Source of the DNA: Arcobacter cryaerophilus gv. crypticus
GTDB lineage: Bacteria; Campylobacterota; Campylobacteria; Campylobacterales; Arcobacteraceae
DNA length: 63,398 nt
Assembly (NCBI RefSeq): GCF_002993025.1
Contig: NZ_NXGI01000001.1
Location: forward strand, 1 to 63,398
Reading direction: 5' to 3'
Made by a program: the position numbers and the translations under genes. The notes under the pieces are model-generated. The model made no database searches, was not told the origin of the DNA, and was given only the letters and a program-made list of their open reading frames with translations. This document shows, one piece after another, positions 16,404 to 25,416 of this stretch; positions within the stretch are counted from its first letter, which is position 1, and each line of letters starts with the position of its first letter.

Positions 16404-16733
16404 TTAATTTTCATACTCTTCTTCTGCTTTGCTGTTCAAATAGTAATAAAGATGAGGTAAAGTAAGATAAGCTATCATAGTGATAAATAAAACTTTCCCA
16501 ACAAAATCTCCTACTTGAAGCCTTGTAGCCATAAAATACATACAGTAAGCTTGAAGACACCAAAAAAGATATGCAAAAGGCATATAAAACTTTTTTAGAT
16601 AACCCATTTTTACTAAAGTATAAATACCTACAAAAAAAGCACCAAAGATAAGCACTAAAGACGATGATAAAAATATAGGTAAAAAATCATCCAAGGCAAT
16701 TTCAGGTCTATTCCTAACTACTTCACCGAACAT
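16404..16733 (-). CDS. Three-helix membrane protein at the head of the nor-nir operon
   Basis: 109 aa with about three membrane helices (residues 19-41, 52-70 and 79-97). The N-terminus is amphipathic (EVVRNRPEIALDDFLPIF) and the C-terminus acidic. It is the promoter-proximal gene, 68 bases from the perfect FNR/NNR box, with norC following by 21 bases. Size and place resemble accessory genes such as norE/norF-type membrane proteins, but no motif proves it. Likely needed for NO reductase assembly or stability; this is inference from the operon. Confidence 0.7.
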   Translation of the reverse strand: MFGEVVRNRPEIALDDFLPIFLSSSLVLIFGAFFVGIYTLVKMGYLKKFYMPFAYLFWCLQAYCMYFMATRLQVGDFVGKVLFITMIAYLTLPHLYYYLNSKAEEEYEN

Positions 16734-16772
16734 TTTTGACTCCTATTACTTCAAATATTTTTATCTAAATGC

Positions 16773-16814
16773 ATTATATACGAGAAAAAATATTGCTATA
16801 TTGATTATAATCAA
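16773..16814 (-). promoter_or_regulatory. nor-nir operon promoter with perfect FNR/NNR-type box
   Basis: TTGAT-TATA-ATCAA at 16801-16814 is a perfect match to the FNR/NNR consensus and fully palindromic. On the minus strand TATAAT (16778-16773) predicts a start near 16766, placing the box centre at -41.5 (class II activation). A Crp/Fnr-family regulator sensing oxygen or NO is therefore the expected activator. The box may also influence the divergent AMMECR1 gene at 16866. Confidence 0.85.
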
Positions 16815-16865
16815 TCATATTTATACTAAGATTCCAAGTGCTTTATAAAGAAATAGGAGATAACA

Positions 16866-17408
16866 ATGAATAAAGATATATTAATAAATATAGCAAAAAA
16901 ATCAATTGAGAGAAAATTTAATAATAAAATAAATATCGATAAAGATGAGTTATTAAAAAATAATAATTTTTTAAATGAAAAGAGGGCAAGCTTTGTAACT
17001 CTTACTTTAAATAAGGAATTAAGAGGTTGTATAGGAAGTTTAGAAGCAAATAGAACTTTGTTTGATGATTTAATAAACAACTCATATATGGCAGCTTTTG
17101 AGGATCCAAGATTTTTAGAGTTAAGTCTTGAAGAATTTAAGAAAATAGAGATTGAAATATCTATTTTAACACCTCCAAGTATAGTAGAGTATAAAGATTT
17201 AGAAGATTTAAAATCAAAAATAAGACCATATATAGATGGAGTTATTATCGAGCAAGATGGAAAAAGAAGTACTTTTTTGCCACAGGTTTGGGATATGTTA
17301 CCGAAGTTTGATGATTTTTTTGCCCATTTATGTTATAAAGGTGGATTTGAAATAGATGAGAGTTTTAAACCAAAAGTATATAAATATGAGGTAGAAAAAA
17401 TAAAATGA
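16866..17408 (+). CDS. AMMECR1-domain protein (AmmeMemoRadiSam system protein A)
   Basis: 180 aa covering one AMMECR1 domain. The hallmark LRGCIGSL segment is at about residues 54-61 and is followed by AAFEDPRFLELSLEEF and LTPPSIVEY, in the usual order. It overlaps the MEMO-type gene by 4 bases (ATGA). The pair corresponds to parts A and B of the AmmeMemoRadiSam system, whose biochemical role is unknown. The radical SAM third part is not in this window. It is divergent from the nor operon; the ribosome binding site is AGGAGA. Confidence 0.88.
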   Translation: MNKDILINIAKKSIERKFNNKINIDKDELLKNNNFLNEKRASFVTLTLNKELRGCIGSLEANRTLFDDLINNSYMAAFEDPRFLELSLEEFKKIEIEISILTPPSIVEYKDLEDLKSKIRPYIDGVIIEQDGKRSTFLPQVWDMLPKFDDFFAHLCYKGGFEIDESFKPKVYKYEVEKIK

Positions 17409-18190
17409 GCATAAGAAAATCGGTTGTAAGTGGTAGTTTTTATCCAGATACTAAAAAAGAGTTATTAGAGTATTTTGAAAAATTTAATCAAATAAAAGAT
17501 GATAAAAATAGTTTTAAAAGTATAAATGCAATTATTGTTCCTCATGCTGGATATATTTATAGTGGATTTACAGCGAACAAAGCTTACAAAATGGCTAGTT
17601 TGAATAATTACAAAAGAGTTGTTGTTGTAGGACCTTCACATAAAATTTGGTTTAGAGGAGCTAGTGTTTGTTTTTATAATGAATATGAAACACCTTTTGG
17701 AAATTTAAAAATAGATTTAGAATATTCAAAAGAGTTATTAAACAAATTTGACTTTTTGAGATTTGAAGATGAGTGTAGCTTTGAGCACTCAACAGAAGTT
17801 CAAGCTCCTTTTATAAAATATTATTTTGGAAATATTGATTTTGTAGAGATTGTTTATGGTGATATTGATTATTTGAGTTTGGAAAAAGTTTTTGATTATA
17901 TTTTACAATCCAAAGATACTCTTTTGGTTATAAGCACTGATTTAAGCCATTTTTATTCACAACAAGATGCTATGAAACTAGATTTAATTTGTCTAAATGC
18001 AATAATAAACAAAGATTTAAAAGCTTTTGAAGATTGTGAGGCTTGTGGTAAAGTTGGATTAGAAGCTATTATTGAATATTCAATTAAAAATAATCTTCAA
18101 ACAAAACTTTTGCATTATTGTACAAGTGCTGATATTTCAGATGATAAAACAAGAGTTGTTGGATATACATCCGCAATAATAGGAGAATAG
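17405..18190 (+). CDS. MEMO1-family protein (AmmeMemoRadiSam system protein B)
   Basis: 261 aa, full length for the family. MEMO proteins share the fold of LigB-type extradiol dioxygenases. Visible signature segments are REVSGSFYPD-like VSGSFYPDTKKEL, IVPHAGYIYSGFTA (metal-site His), VVGPSHKIWF, FEHSTEVQAPFIKY, STDLSHFYSQ and the C-terminal VVGYTSAII. The conserved histidines would bind metal. It is coupled to the AMMECR1 gene by a 4-base overlap, and the next gene begins right after its stop. Function uncertain; possibly a redox or copper/iron-handling enzyme. Confidence 0.88.
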   Translation: MSIRKSVVSGSFYPDTKKELLEYFEKFNQIKDDKNSFKSINAIIVPHAGYIYSGFTANKAYKMASLNNYKRVVVVGPSHKIWFRGASVCFYNEYETPFGNLKIDLEYSKELLNKFDFLRFEDECSFEHSTEVQAPFIKYYFGNIDFVEIVYGDIDYLSLEKVFDYILQSKDTLLVISTDLSHFYSQQDAMKLDLICLNAIINKDLKAFEDCEACGKVGLEAIIEYSIKNNLQTKLLHYCTSADISDDKTRVVGYTSAIIGE

Positions 18191-18949
18191 ATGTTTGTAT
18201 TAAAAAAAATTATTGCAGCTTTTTTAATGCCTGTGCCAATAGGACTTTTTTTATTGCTTTTGGCTTTATTTTTTTTACTAAAAAATTCTTATAAAAAAGC
18301 AAAAATATTTTTATTTTTAAGTTTTTTGTGGTTTGCATTAATATCAAATCAAACTATATCAAATATGATAATTTCTCCACTTGAAAATGCTCATCAAGCT
18401 TTAAAAGAGACACCAAAAGATATAGAGTACATTTTAGTTTTGGGAAATGGACATAAAACAAACGAAAATTTCGCTATTACTTCAGAGTTAAATACTACAG
18501 CTATAAATAGATTAATTGAAGGTATAAGACACTATGAAAATCTAAAAAACAATCAAGAAAATGTAAAACTTATAGTTAGTGGATATAGTTTTGATGACCC
18601 AAATTCTCATGCTCAAATGCAAAAAAGATTGGCTATATCTTTAGGTGTAAATGAAGCAGATATTATTACACTTGATACTCCAAAAGATACAAAAGAAGAA
18701 GCTATAGAGAGTAAAAAAATAGTAGAAAGTAAAAAGTTAATTCTTGTAACAACTGCAAGCCATATGAAAAGAGCATCAATGTTATTTAAAAAAGAGGGCT
18801 TAAATATTATAGAAAGTCCAACAAATCACAAATACTTTACAAGCACATATCCATCATCATATTTTAGTGGAACAAATATAAAAAAAGTTGAGTTAGCATT
18901 TCATGAGTATTTAGGTATTTTGTATTCATATTTAAGAGGAGAGATTTGA
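18191..18949 (+). CDS. ElyC/SanA/YdcF-family (DUF218) membrane protein
   Basis: 252 aa. Two N-terminal membrane helices (about residues 5-30 and 36-55) precede a DUF218 domain with ILVLGNGH, a GIRHYENL segment, KLIVSGYS, DTPKDTKEEA and LVTTASHMKRASMLF, the standard family order. ElyC and relatives affect cell-envelope (peptidoglycan and lipid carrier) metabolism at the inner membrane. It starts 1 base after the MEMO gene stops, so it belongs to the same unit. Its last codons lie in a 20-bp tandem duplication. Confidence 0.85.
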   Translation: MFVLKKIIAAFLMPVPIGLFLLLLALFFLLKNSYKKAKIFLFLSFLWFALISNQTISNMIISPLENAHQALKETPKDIEYILVLGNGHKTNENFAITSELNTTAINRLIEGIRHYENLKNNQENVKLIVSGYSFDDPNSHAQMQKRLAISLGVNEADIITLDTPKDTKEEAIESKKIVESKKLILVTTASHMKRASMLFKKEGLNIIESPTNHKYFTSTYPSSYFSGTNIKKVELAFHEYLGILYSYLRGEI

Positions 18950-18970
18950 TTTTAAGAGGAGAGATTTGAT
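18931..18970 (+). repeat. Perfect 20-bp tandem duplication over the end of the DUF218 gene
   Basis: The 20 bases at 18931-18950, which include the TGA stop at 18947-18949, are repeated exactly at 18951-18970. The second copy is untranslated. A replication-slippage event is the simplest cause. Confidence 0.95.
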
Positions 18971-19003
18971 ATTTTAATGTTATGAAATCAAAGTTATAAT
19001 TTT

Positions 19004-19392
19004 TGGTGGAGAAGACGGGAGTCGAACCCGTGTCTTAAAATGCTTGACCTTAGTATCTATACATGCTTTTTTAATTGTTCGATTTAATTTTAGAAAAGTA
19101 CAATTAAACTTTAATAAAACTGTCTTTTATGCGTTAGTCTTAACTTAAAAGATAATAATTAAGATATATCTGTTTGTTGGTTATACTTCGAATCCTACTC
19201 TAACAGAATAATCTGTAGGTGAAGCAACACCCGCCTCTATTCAGAGAGCGGGGGTAGAGCAATTAAGCTGCTACCCTTTGAGGTGCGTAATTTGTATTGT
19301 TTGCATTTAAACATTTTTGAGCCTTTTAACGATATGCTCATACCGACATGCAACTAAAACCGAAACACTCCAATCGAAGCCAGGACTTCCCC
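19004..19392 (-). ncRNA. ssrA: Transfer-messenger RNA (tmRNA)
   Basis: The minus strand begins GGGGAAGTCCTGGCTTCGA and ends with a tRNA-like T-arm (GGGTTCGACTCCCG), acceptor stem and CCA. The tag frame is the complement of 19304-19263. It starts with a GCA resume codon and reads ANNTNYAPQRVAA before TAA, a clear Campylobacterota-type tag. A GC-rich hairpin (pseudoknot arm) lies at about 19230-19252. With SmpB it rescues stalled ribosomes and marks the peptide for proteolysis; clpP lies 6 kb away. Confidence 0.97.
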
Positions 19393-19546
19393 ATAACTCG
19401 AAAGCGAATTTTACATAAGCAATTATTAAAACTATGTTAATTGTAATCAAATTGTTGCTAAATATAATATTTAATTTATTTCATCAATTTTTTTATTTAA
19501 AAATTGTATAATCAAAGAATAAAATAATAATATCGGAGTTTTAAAA

Positions 19547-20749
19547 ATGAGTAAAAAAGGAATTTTAATAATAGGTGCTGGTGGAGTTAGTCAAGTTGCA
19601 ACTGTAAAATGTGCTATGAATATTGACACTTTTGAAAAAATTACATTGGCTTCAAGAACAGTTAGCAAATGTGATGCAATAGCAGATTATATTTTTAAAA
19701 ATCAAGGCGTAAAAATAGATACTGCGAAAGTTGATGCTAATAGTGTTGATGAATTAGTAAAATTAATTGAAAAAGTAAATCCAAAATTAGTTCTAAATGT
19801 TGCTTTACCATATCAAGATTTAACAATTATGGATGCTTGTACAAAATGTAAAGTTGATTATGTTGATACTGCAAATTATGAACATCCTGATGAAGCAAAG
19901 TTTGAATATAAACTTCAATGGGAAAGAGATGAGCAGTTTAAAGAAGCTGGAATTATGGCTCTTTTAGGTTCAGGATTTGACCCAGGTGTTACTGGAGTAT
20001 TTTGTGCATATGCACAACAAAATCTTTTTGATGAAATTCACTATATAGATATTATGGATTGTAATGCAGGTGACCATGGGTATAAATTTGCAACAAACTT
20101 TAATCCAGAAATTAATTTAAGAGAAGTAAGTGCAAATGGAAGATATTGGGAAAATGGAAAGTGGATTGAAACAAAACCTCTTGAAATTAGAGTTGACCAT
20201 GATTATCCAGAAATTGGAGTAAAGGCTTCATATCTACTTTATCACGAAGAGTTAGAATCTTTATCTAAAAATATTAAAGGTTTAAAAAGAATTAGATTCT
20301 TTATGACTTTTGGAGATTCTTATATTCAACATATGAATTGTTTACAAAATGTTGGAATGCTTGGAATTGAGCCTGTTAATCACAAAGGTGTAATGATTAC
20401 TCCAATAGAGTTTTTAACTACACTTTTACCAGATCCTGCATCTTTAGGTCCAAGAACTGTTGGAAAAACAAATATTGGATGTATTATTGAAGGGCTTAAA
20501 GATGGAAAACCAAGAAAAGTTTACATCTACAATATTTGTGACCACCAAGAGTGTTACAAAGAAACAGGAGCACAAGCTGTTAGCTATACAACAGGAGTTC
20601 CTGCAATGATTGGTTCAAAATTACTTTACAAAGGTATTTGGAAAAACAAAGGTGTATTTAACATAGAAGAGTTTGATGCAAAACCATTTATGGATGAGTT
20701 AATGACTCAAGGTCTTCCTTGGAAAATTCTTGAACTTGATGTGAAATAG
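19547..20749 (+). CDS. Carboxynorspermidine/carboxyspermidine dehydrogenase (saccharopine-dehydrogenase-like)
   Basis: 400 aa. The Rossmann motif GILIIGAGGVSQVA at the N-terminus is followed by the saccharopine-dehydrogenase fold, including DYVDTANYEHPD and LLGSGFDPGVTGVF. It reductively joins aspartate-beta-semialdehyde to putrescine (or diaminopropane) with NADPH, giving carboxyspermidine (or carboxynorspermidine). The decarboxylase gene follows by 2 bases, the standard pair for polyamine synthesis in Campylobacterota, which lack SpeDE. Product preference (spermidine or norspermidine) cannot be read from sequence. Confidence 0.92.
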   Translation: MSKKGILIIGAGGVSQVATVKCAMNIDTFEKITLASRTVSKCDAIADYIFKNQGVKIDTAKVDANSVDELVKLIEKVNPKLVLNVALPYQDLTIMDACTKCKVDYVDTANYEHPDEAKFEYKLQWERDEQFKEAGIMALLGSGFDPGVTGVFCAYAQQNLFDEIHYIDIMDCNAGDHGYKFATNFNPEINLREVSANGRYWENGKWIETKPLEIRVDHDYPEIGVKASYLLYHEELESLSKNIKGLKRIRFFMTFGDSYIQHMNCLQNVGMLGIEPVNHKGVMITPIEFLTTLLPDPASLGPRTVGKTNIGCIIEGLKDGKPRKVYIYNICDHQECYKETGAQAVSYTTGVPAMIGSKLLYKGIWKNKGVFNIEEFDAKPFMDELMTQGLPWKILELDVK

Positions 20750-20751
20750 TT

Positions 20752-21900
20752 ATGAATAAAAATTATGAAATGGTTGATAGCTTTGAAAAACTTCCAAGTC
20801 CAGCTTATGTATGCGAAGAGGAACTTTTAGAAAATAACTTAAAGCTTTTAAAAAGAGTTCAAGATGAAACTGGAGTTAAAATCCTTTTAGCTTTGAAGGG
20901 TTTTGCTATGTATTCAACTTTTGATTTATGTAAAAAATATCTTCAAGGTTGTTGTGCTTCAGGTCTTCATGAAGCTCTTTTGGCAAAAGAAGAGTTTGGA
21001 GGAGAAGTTCATACATATAGTCCTGCATTCAAAGATGAAGAGATAGATGAAATTATATCTATTTCAAATCATCTAGTTTTTAACTCATTTAATCAACTAA
21101 AAAGATATAAAGATAAAGCTTTTAAAAAAGTATCTTTAGGTGTTAGATTAAATCCTGAGTATTCAAGTGTTGAAGTAGATTTATATAATCCTTGCGCTCC
21201 AAATTCAAGACTTGGTATTACAAAAGCAAATTTTGATGAATCTCAACTACAATATTTAGAAGGGTTTCATTTTCATGCACTTTGTGAACAAAATGTAGAT
21301 GCTTTAGAAGGTGCTTTAGGAAATTTTGAGAAAAATTTCTCTCAATATTTCTCTCAATTAAAATGGGTAAATTTTGGAGGAGGTCATCATATTACAAGAG
21401 CTGATTATGATGTTGAGGGTTTAATAAAACTTTTAAAAGATTTTAAAGCAAGATACCCACATCTTAAGGTTTATATGGAACCAGGTGAAGCTGTTGGTTG
21501 GCAAACTGGTTACCTAGTGGCAACTGTTTTAGATATTGTAAATAATGGTATGGATTTAGCAATTCTTGATACTAGTGCAGAAGCTCATATGCCTGATACT
21601 CTTGCTATGCCATATCGTGCAATGATTAGAAATAGTGCAAATGCTTTAGAAAAAAAATATACATATAGATTGGGTGGAAACACTTGTTTAGCTGGAGATA
21701 TTATTGGAGATTACTCTTTTGATGAACCTTTAAAAGTAGGGGATAGAATCATTTTAGAAGATATGATTCATTATACAATGGTAAAAACAACAACTTTTAA
21801 TGGTATAAAATTACCATCAATTGTTATAAAAAATAAAGATAGCTCTTATAAAGTTATAAAAAACTTTTGTTATAATGACTATAAATCAAAATTATCTTGA
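20752..21900 (+). CDS. nspC: Carboxynorspermidine/carboxyspermidine decarboxylase
   Basis: 382 aa, a fold-type III (alanine-racemase-like) PLP decarboxylase. The PLP lysine is Lys49 in ILLALKGFAMYS. GFHFHALCEQN, NFGGGHHITRADYD and YMEPGEAVGWQTGYL follow in the family order, and GNTCLAGDIIGDY holds the active-site cysteine. It releases CO2 from carboxyspermidine to give spermidine. It is translated from the same message as the dehydrogenase before it. Confidence 0.93.
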   Translation: MNKNYEMVDSFEKLPSPAYVCEEELLENNLKLLKRVQDETGVKILLALKGFAMYSTFDLCKKYLQGCCASGLHEALLAKEEFGGEVHTYSPAFKDEEIDEIISISNHLVFNSFNQLKRYKDKAFKKVSLGVRLNPEYSSVEVDLYNPCAPNSRLGITKANFDESQLQYLEGFHFHALCEQNVDALEGALGNFEKNFSQYFSQLKWVNFGGGHHITRADYDVEGLIKLLKDFKARYPHLKVYMEPGEAVGWQTGYLVATVLDIVNNGMDLAILDTSAEAHMPDTLAMPYRAMIRNSANALEKKYTYRLGGNTCLAGDIIGDYSFDEPLKVGDRIILEDMIHYTMVKTTTFNGIKLPSIVIKNKDSSYKVIKNFCYNDYKSKLS

Positions 21901-21923
21901 TAAAAATTACATAAGGATAGCAT

Positions 21924-22868
21924 ATGGGACATGATAGAAGTTTAGTTAGACACGCTTTTGAAGACGATAATTCAGAGATAGATACACAAGATGATATTCC
22001 TCATGGAATGGATAAAACTAGACCTAGAAAAGAGTTAAAAGAAAAAGAAGAAGATGGTGAGCAAAAAGTTCAAATTTGGGTTAAAAAAGAGACTTTAGAG
22101 TATCAAAAAAGACTTACTTTGCTTCAAATTGAACTTTTGAAACTCCAAAATCATGTAAAAGAGAAGGGTTTAAAAGTTTTAATTATTTTTGAAGGAAGAG
22201 ATGCAGCTGGAAAAGGTGGAACAATAAAAAGAATAACAGAACACTTAAATCCAAGAGGTGCAAGGATTGTTGCTTTGGAAAAACCAAATGAACAAGAAAA
22301 AACTCAATGGTACTTTCAAAGATATGTAAGCCATCTTCCAAGTGCTGGAGAGATAGTTATATTTGATAGAAGTTGGTATAACAGAGCAGGAGTTGAACCT
22401 GTTATGGGATTTTGTACAAAAGAACAACATGAACAATTTTTAAGAGATGTTCCAGAGTTTGAAAAAATGCTTGTAGAAACTGGTGTTATATTATTTAAAT
22501 ATTACTTTTCTGTATCTAAAAAAGAGCAAGAGAGAAGATTTAAAAAAAGAGAAGATGATCTTTTAAAACAATATAAATTATCTCCAATAGATAAAGAGGC
22601 TCAAAGAGTTTGGGATAAATATACAAATGCAAAGTTTTCAATGCTTATGTCTTCTCATACTCCAATAGCTCCTTGGACTGTTGTTAAAAGTGATAATAAG
22701 AAAAAAGCTAGAATAAATTGTATTAGACATCTTTTAAATGGAATAGATTATGGAAAAAAATCGAAAGATGATTCAATATTTAAAATTGACAGAAAAATTA
22801 TAATCAATGGTGCAGTTGAAATAGAAAATATGCAAGAAGGAAGCGAAAAAATGAGGAATACAAAATGA
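21924..22868 (+). CDS. Polyphosphate kinase 2 (first of a tandem pair)
   Basis: 314 aa. Walker A GRDAAGKGG is at residues 91-99, the Walker B/lid region FDRSWYNRAGVEPVMGF begins at 148, and the lid arginines (KKEQERRFKKREDD) follow. It is a single-domain PPK2, which phosphorylates nucleoside di- or monophosphates with polyphosphate. A polar, probably disordered N-terminal stretch of about 50 residues (with DDNSEIDTQDD) precedes the kinase. It overlaps the second PPK2 gene by 4 bases. Confidence 0.9.
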   Translation: MGHDRSLVRHAFEDDNSEIDTQDDIPHGMDKTRPRKELKEKEEDGEQKVQIWVKKETLEYQKRLTLLQIELLKLQNHVKEKGLKVLIIFEGRDAAGKGGTIKRITEHLNPRGARIVALEKPNEQEKTQWYFQRYVSHLPSAGEIVIFDRSWYNRAGVEPVMGFCTKEQHEQFLRDVPEFEKMLVETGVILFKYYFSVSKKEQERRFKKREDDLLKQYKLSPIDKEAQRVWDKYTNAKFSMLMSSHTPIAPWTVVKSDNKKKARINCIRHLLNGIDYGKKSKDDSIFKIDRKIIINGAVEIENMQEGSEKMRNTK

Positions 22869-24007
22869 ATTTAAATGACTTTGACATAACAACTCATAGT
22901 GGATTATATATTTCAAAAGATGAGCATCCAATTTTTGGGAAAAAATATATTGCTAGATTTCAGTACGACAAAAAAAGATATGTTAAAGTTTTGGGTTATG
23001 AAAAAAGAGATAACATTACACTAAGTAAGGCAATTAACTTAATTGAAAAATTCAAACTTTCTATCTCTAAAAACTCAGATGAGATTGAAATTAAGGATGA
23101 TAAAAAACCAATTGCTAAAATAACTTCTAAAAGTAGTAATATTGATGCTGATGAGTTAAAAAAACTAAAAGAAGAAAATAGTTATTTAAAATCTATTGTG
23201 GGTGATTATAAAAAACTAAAACAAGAAGATTTAATTGAAGGTATTCAAAAAATATATGATTTACAATCTTTAAAATCATATCAGATTGAATTAATAAAGC
23301 TTCAAAATTGGTTAGAAAAAGAGAATAAAAGAATGATTATTATCTTTGAAGGAAGAGATGCTTCTGGAAAAGGTGGCGCAATAAGAAGAATTACAAGATA
23401 TATGAATAACAAGCATTATAGAGTTGTAGCTCTTGGTAAACCAACAGAAACACAAAGAAATCAGTGGTTTTTACAAAGATATATTGAGCATTTTCCAACA
23501 GGTGGAGAGATAGTTTTATTTGATAGATCTTGGTATAACCGTGCTATGGTTGAGCCAATTTTTGGATTTTGTACACCTGAAGAGCATGAAATTTTTATGG
23601 AAGATATTGTAAATTTTGAGCAGGATTTGGTGCGACAAGGTATGATTTTGATTAAATTATACTTTTCTGTTTCAAAAGAGGAGCAAAAAAGAAGATTTGA
23701 TAGAAGAATACAAGATCCACTTAGACAGTGGAAGTTTTCTGAAGTTGATATGCAAGCTCAAGATTTGTGGGATGAGTTTAGTGAAAAAAAATATGAGATG
23801 CTTAGACGTACAACTTCTAGAAGTGCACCTTGGCATATAATACGAAGTGATGATAAACAACTTGCTCGTTTTGAAGCTTTGAAAATAATTTTAAATTCTG
23901 TTGATTATGATGGTAGAAACTACTCATTAAATTTTGAAGCAAATGAAGATATAAACATCTCTGTTCAAAGAGAGTTACTTCAAATGAGAAAAACAAAAGA
24001 TTATTAA
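22865..24007 (+). CDS. Polyphosphate kinase 2 paralogue with a long N-terminal extension
   Basis: 380 aa. The kinase core has Walker A GRDASGKGG at residues 163-171 and FDRSWYNRAMVEPIFGF further on, closely related to the preceding gene. The extra 110 residues begin with a beta-rich stretch (GLYISKDEHPIFGKKYIARF) resembling the arm-type/AP2-like DNA-binding folds. This is followed by a coiled-coil-like segment (ADELKKLKEENSYLKS). The extension may aid oligomerisation or binding; no activity is assigned. Co-transcribed with the first PPK2 gene. The two may differ in NMP versus NDP preference. Confidence 0.9.
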   Translation: MNLNDFDITTHSGLYISKDEHPIFGKKYIARFQYDKKRYVKVLGYEKRDNITLSKAINLIEKFKLSISKNSDEIEIKDDKKPIAKITSKSSNIDADELKKLKEENSYLKSIVGDYKKLKQEDLIEGIQKIYDLQSLKSYQIELIKLQNWLEKENKRMIIIFEGRDASGKGGAIRRITRYMNNKHYRVVALGKPTETQRNQWFLQRYIEHFPTGGEIVLFDRSWYNRAMVEPIFGFCTPEEHEIFMEDIVNFEQDLVRQGMILIKLYFSVSKEEQKRRFDRRIQDPLRQWKFSEVDMQAQDLWDEFSEKKYEMLRRTTSRSAPWHIIRSDDKQLARFEALKIILNSVDYDGRNYSLNFEANEDINISVQRELLQMRKTKDY

Positions 24008-24100
24008 TCTTTTGTTTGAAAATAAAATACTTACTTAAAGAAAATCCTTATTAAAAATTAGATAAAATATTTGCTAAAATTAAAATTCGGAGTAAATTTG

Positions 24101-25402
24101 ATGGAATTTAAAGCAAATAGAGTTGATGAAGCAAATGTTGAGATTAAAGCAACAATTTCAAAAGAGTTAATAGAAAAAAACTTAGATAAAGTAGCTGCTC
24201 AAGCTGCTAAAACTATGAATGTTCAAGGATTTAGAAAAGGAAAAGTTCCTGTTGCAGTTGTAAAACAAAGATATGCAGATAAATTACTTGAAGATGCACA
24301 AGGTGAGGCTATTAGAAAAGTTTTAGATGAAGGTTTAAAACAACTTGATGTTAAAAATGAAGATTTAATAGGAGAGCCTACTATTTCTAAATTTGAGAAA
24401 AAAGATAATGGAAGTGTTGAGTTAGAAATTTCAGTAGCTTGTAAACCACAAATTAATTTAGGTGACTATAAATCTTTAGTTCCAAAAGTAAAAGCTATTG
24501 AAGTTGGAATTGAAAAAATAGATGCTAGACTTACTGAAATTGCTAGTCAATCAGCACCATTAGAAAAAATTACTAGAAAAAGAGCTGCAAAAGATGGTGA
24601 TTTTGCTGTGATTGATTTTGAAGGTTTTGTTGATGGTGTAGCATTTGAAGGTGGAAAAGCTGAAAAATATCCACTTCAAATAGGTTCTGGTTCATTTATT
24701 CCAGGATTTGAAGAGCAAGTTATTGGTATGAAATATGAAGAGCAAAAAGATATTACTGTTCAATTCCCAAAAGATTATCAAGCAAAAGATTTAGCTGGAA
24801 AAGATGCTGTATTTAAAGTAACTTTACATGAAATTCAAGAGAGAAAAGCTGGTGAATTAAATGATGAATTTGCAAAACAAATGCTTCCAAATGAAAAAGA
24901 TGTGACTATTGATACTTTAAGAGAAAAAATAAAAGAGCAAATGGTAGCAAATGAAAAAGCAACTTATTATAGAGAAGAATTAAAACCAACATTTTTAGAT
25001 ACATTAGTTGAAAAAATCAATTTTGCTTTACCAAAAACTGTAGTTGAACAAGAGATTAATTTTGCACTAAATGGTAAAATAAGATCTATGAGCGAAGCTG
25101 AAATAAATGAATTAAAAGAGAATCCTTCTAAAATAGAAGAGATTAAAGAAGAGTTAAAAGCAGATGCTACAAACTCTGTAAAAGCTACATTTATTATTGA
25201 TGCTTTAGCAAAAGCTGAGAGTATTGAAGTTAATGATCAAGAAGTTACTCAACTTTTATATTTTGAAGCACTTCAAATGGGTCAAAATCCGCAAGATGTT
25301 ATTAAACAATACCAAGAAGCTGGATATTTACCTGCAATTAAAATGTCAATTATTGAAGAGAAAGTTATCTCTAAACTATTTGATGAGAAATTAGAAAAAT
25401 AA
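24101..25402 (+). CDS. tig: Trigger factor
   Basis: About 433 aa from the ATG at 24101 (ribosome binding site GGAG); an upstream in-frame ATG at 24071 has no such signal. The three-domain layout is visible. The ribosome-binding domain has the signature GFRKGKVP. The FKBP-type isomerase domain has AVIDFEGFVDGVAFEGGKAE and LQIGSGSFIPGFEEQVIGM. A helical C-terminal chaperone domain follows. It binds nascent chains at the ribosome exit. clpP and def follow in the same order as in relatives. Confidence 0.95.
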   Translation: MEFKANRVDEANVEIKATISKELIEKNLDKVAAQAAKTMNVQGFRKGKVPVAVVKQRYADKLLEDAQGEAIRKVLDEGLKQLDVKNEDLIGEPTISKFEKKDNGSVELEISVACKPQINLGDYKSLVPKVKAIEVGIEKIDARLTEIASQSAPLEKITRKRAAKDGDFAVIDFEGFVDGVAFEGGKAEKYPLQIGSGSFIPGFEEQVIGMKYEEQKDITVQFPKDYQAKDLAGKDAVFKVTLHEIQERKAGELNDEFAKQMLPNEKDVTIDTLREKIKEQMVANEKATYYREELKPTFLDTLVEKINFALPKTVVEQEINFALNGKIRSMSEAEINELKENPSKIEEIKEELKADATNSVKATFIIDALAKAESIEVNDQEVTQLLYFEALQMGQNPQDVIKQYQEAGYLPAIKMSIIEEKVISKLFDEKLEK

Positions 25403-25416
25403 TTTTAGGATAGAAA

